Assembly: GCF_022662195.1 (NCBI RefSeq)
Contig: NZ_JAKMCS010000013.1
Span: forward strand, 37,423 to 101,422
Direction: 5' to 3'
From: Aestuariivivens insulae
GTDB lineage: Bacteria > Bacteroidota > Bacteroidia > Flavobacteriales > Flavobacteriaceae
DNA: 64,000 bases
The translations under genes were made by a program, and so were the position numbers. Numbering within the stretch: position 1 is the stretch's first letter; each line of letters begins with the position of its first letter. Shown here piece after piece: positions 63,048 to 64,000 of the stretch. The notes below the pieces were generated by a model. That model did no database searches, was not told where the DNA came from, and saw nothing but the letters and a program-made list of their open reading frames with translations.

Positions 63048-63432
63048 TTAAAAAAGCAGCGAACTCGATGGTCATACGAGTTCCCTGTGCTACTAGATTC
63101 CAATCTCTATGTACGGCTTCTTTACTGGTTTTGTCCAGCCACCTACGTCGCTTAATATGTAGAAGCACCTTTTTGCCCCTAAGAGGAAAGTCCTGTATGG
63201 TAGTCTCTTTATGGAAACCATGGGCTATTAAAGTACGATGTTTTTCCTCTTTAGGCTTGTCTTTTTTCTCCTCAAAATATATATGTACAGTGTCCTTTTC
63301 TATACTATGACTGGTGATATCAAAATGAGTGATTAATAATTCTGGCAGTAACAACTTGAGTAGGTCTATAGATAAATGCAAGGTATTGTCTTTTTCTGCA
63401 AAAATATCATTCCTTATCAAATCCACACACAA
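63028..63432 (-). CDS. ISAon1-family transposase, N-terminal region
   Basis: 134 residues. DLLKLLLPELLITHFDITSH, DFPLRGKKVLLHIKRRRWLD and RDWNLVAQGTRMTIEFAAFL match the conserved N-terminal part of this family. The TTG at 63432 lies within the right terminal repeat; a nearer start such as GTG 63426 is possible. The stop overlaps the second ORF by 20 bp, where the frame must change by +1 (or -2). Confidence 0.88.
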   Translation of the reverse strand: MCVDLIRNDIFAEKDNTLHLSIDLLKLLLPELLITHFDITSHSIEKDTVHIYFEEKKDKPKEEKHRTLIAHGFHKETTIQDFPLRGKKVLLHIKRRRWLDKTSKEAVHRDWNLVAQGTRMTIEFAAFLKALSQY

Positions 63433-63435
63433 CTT

Positions 63436-64000
63436 TTGAGATTGATCCTACATTCCCAAGGCATCAGTAAACGGCAGATAAGCACACAGCTAGGCATATC
63501 GCGCAATACCGTGAGCAAATACATTAGCTTTTTTAAAGCCTTTAAATTAACGGCCTATGAAGTGTCCGCTTTAAGCATAGAAGAGCTCCACAAACTCTTT
63601 TTAAACAAGACAAAGCCCAAGAACGAAAAGCTACTGACCCTAGAACAGTACTTTCCTTATTTTGATAAAGAGATGAAGAAAACGGGCGTCACACAACACC
63701 TATTATGGGAAGAATATAAAGAGCGCCATCCCGATGGTTTTCAGTTCTCACAGTTTAGGTATTGGTATCTGGAATGGCGCAGGGAAATCTCTCCCGTGAT
63801 GCACTTTAGCCACAAAGCAGGCGATAAGCTCTTTATAGATTTTACGGGCAAGAAGCTAACCATTGTAGATAGGTATACGGGTGAGATTAAAGAGCTGGAA
63901 GTCTTTGTCTGTGTGTTGGGTGCCAGTCAATATACCTATGTAGAAGCCTGTGGGAGCCAGAAAAAAGAAGACTTTATTCGTTGTATAGAAAATGCCCTAT
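63436..64000 (+). CDS. istA: IS21-family transposase IstA, partial
   Basis: Open to the window end. The N-terminal HTH is LHSQGISKRQISTQLGISRN; downstream are HLLWEEYKERHPDGFQFSQF, FSHKAGDKLFIDFTGKKLTI (first Asp of the DDE core) and CVLGASQYTYVEACGSQKKE. The start is uncertain: the ISAon1-like right end reaches 63448, so the original start and first few codons may have been replaced. TTG at 63436 or ATG at 63376 would give fused starts. The istB partner would lie beyond the window. Confidence 0.85.
   Translation, partial: MRLILHSQGISKRQISTQLGISRNTVSKYISFFKAFKLTAYEVSALSIEELHKLFLNKTKPKNEKLLTLEQYFPYFDKEMKKTGVTQHLLWEEYKERHPDGFQFSQFRYWYLEWRREISPVMHFSHKAGDKLFIDFTGKKLTIVDRYTGEIKELEVFVCVLGASQYTYVEACGSQKKEDFIRCIENAL

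Larger units (their letters stand above)
62033..63448 (-). mobile_element. ISAon1-like insertion sequence
   Basis: About 1416 bp. Candidate ends are GGATCATGCCCAAATGTTGT (left, from 62033) and the inverted counterpart CACAACTTTTGAGATTGATC (right, ending 63448); about 17 of 21-22 positions pair. The element encodes the two transposase ORFs on the minus strand. No target duplication was found at these ends. The right end lies inside or just upstream of an IS21-type istA coding region. Confidence 0.8.

Overview
The window looks like a chromosomal segment of a marine-type member of the Flavobacteriaceae (Bacteroidota). The evidence is a SusC/SusD-like pair with a hybrid two-component regulator, a type IX secretion (T9SS) sorting domain, Bacteroidota-type promoters (TTG, then TAnnTTTG), AT-rich DNA, frequent TTG starts with weak ribosome binding sites, and gene families typical of this group. 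I do not assign a genus.

Layout. 1-8.6 kb: a glycan or oligomer uptake locus on the minus strand, with partial SusD, SusC and a 1302-residue hybrid sensor/AraC regulator. 9-17.4 kb: small-conductance mechanosensitive channel, an unlisted-size 58-residue ORF behind an ECF sigma factor, a TPR lipoprotein, a T9SS leucine-rich repeat protein, lpdA, dodecin followed by a complete-looking MITE, and a Tat-exported ankyrin protein. 17.5-33.3 kb: mostly plus-strand housekeeping and envelope genes (smpB, S15 peptidase, Crp-type regulator, pcm, Gfo/Idh/MocA oxidoreductase, 3-hydroxyacyl-CoA dehydrogenase, a four-helix-bundle gene framed by inverted repeats, DUF1015, YggS, an exonuclease/GIY-YIG protein whose expected ATG reads ATC, a transglutaminase-like protein, a K+ channel, miaA, GNAT).

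33.3-43.1 kb is the accessory part. It starts with a toxin-antitoxin pair and continues with TlpA/MG2-type envelope genes, DoxX, small unknowns, a frameshifted membrane gene, and a Crp-linked redox/membrane operon. Three related hairpin repeats of about 120-130 bp separate single genes or gene pairs, all in one orientation, and look like integron-cassette recombination sites without a visible integrase. The 3' end of the GNAT gene and its downstream DNA recur about 5.2 kb later, bracketing the first part of the island.

43.1-61.7 kb returns to core genes: topoisomerase IV (parE, a small membrane gene, parC), an esterase, RNA methyltransferases, ZIP transporter, AI-2E-type permease, YceI, a second minus-strand Crp regulator, a cNMP/CBS/DUF294 protein coupled to a DnaQ-like exonuclease, an FKBP lipoprotein, an S4 protein, a phosphoribosyltransferase and shikimate kinase. 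A tRNA-Lys(TTT) with a clear promoter follows. The window ends in nested insertion sequences: an ISAon1-like element with recognisable terminal repeats sits at the 5' end of an IS21-type istA gene that runs off the window.

Several short palindromic or tandem intergenic repeats of different families are scattered through the core regions.
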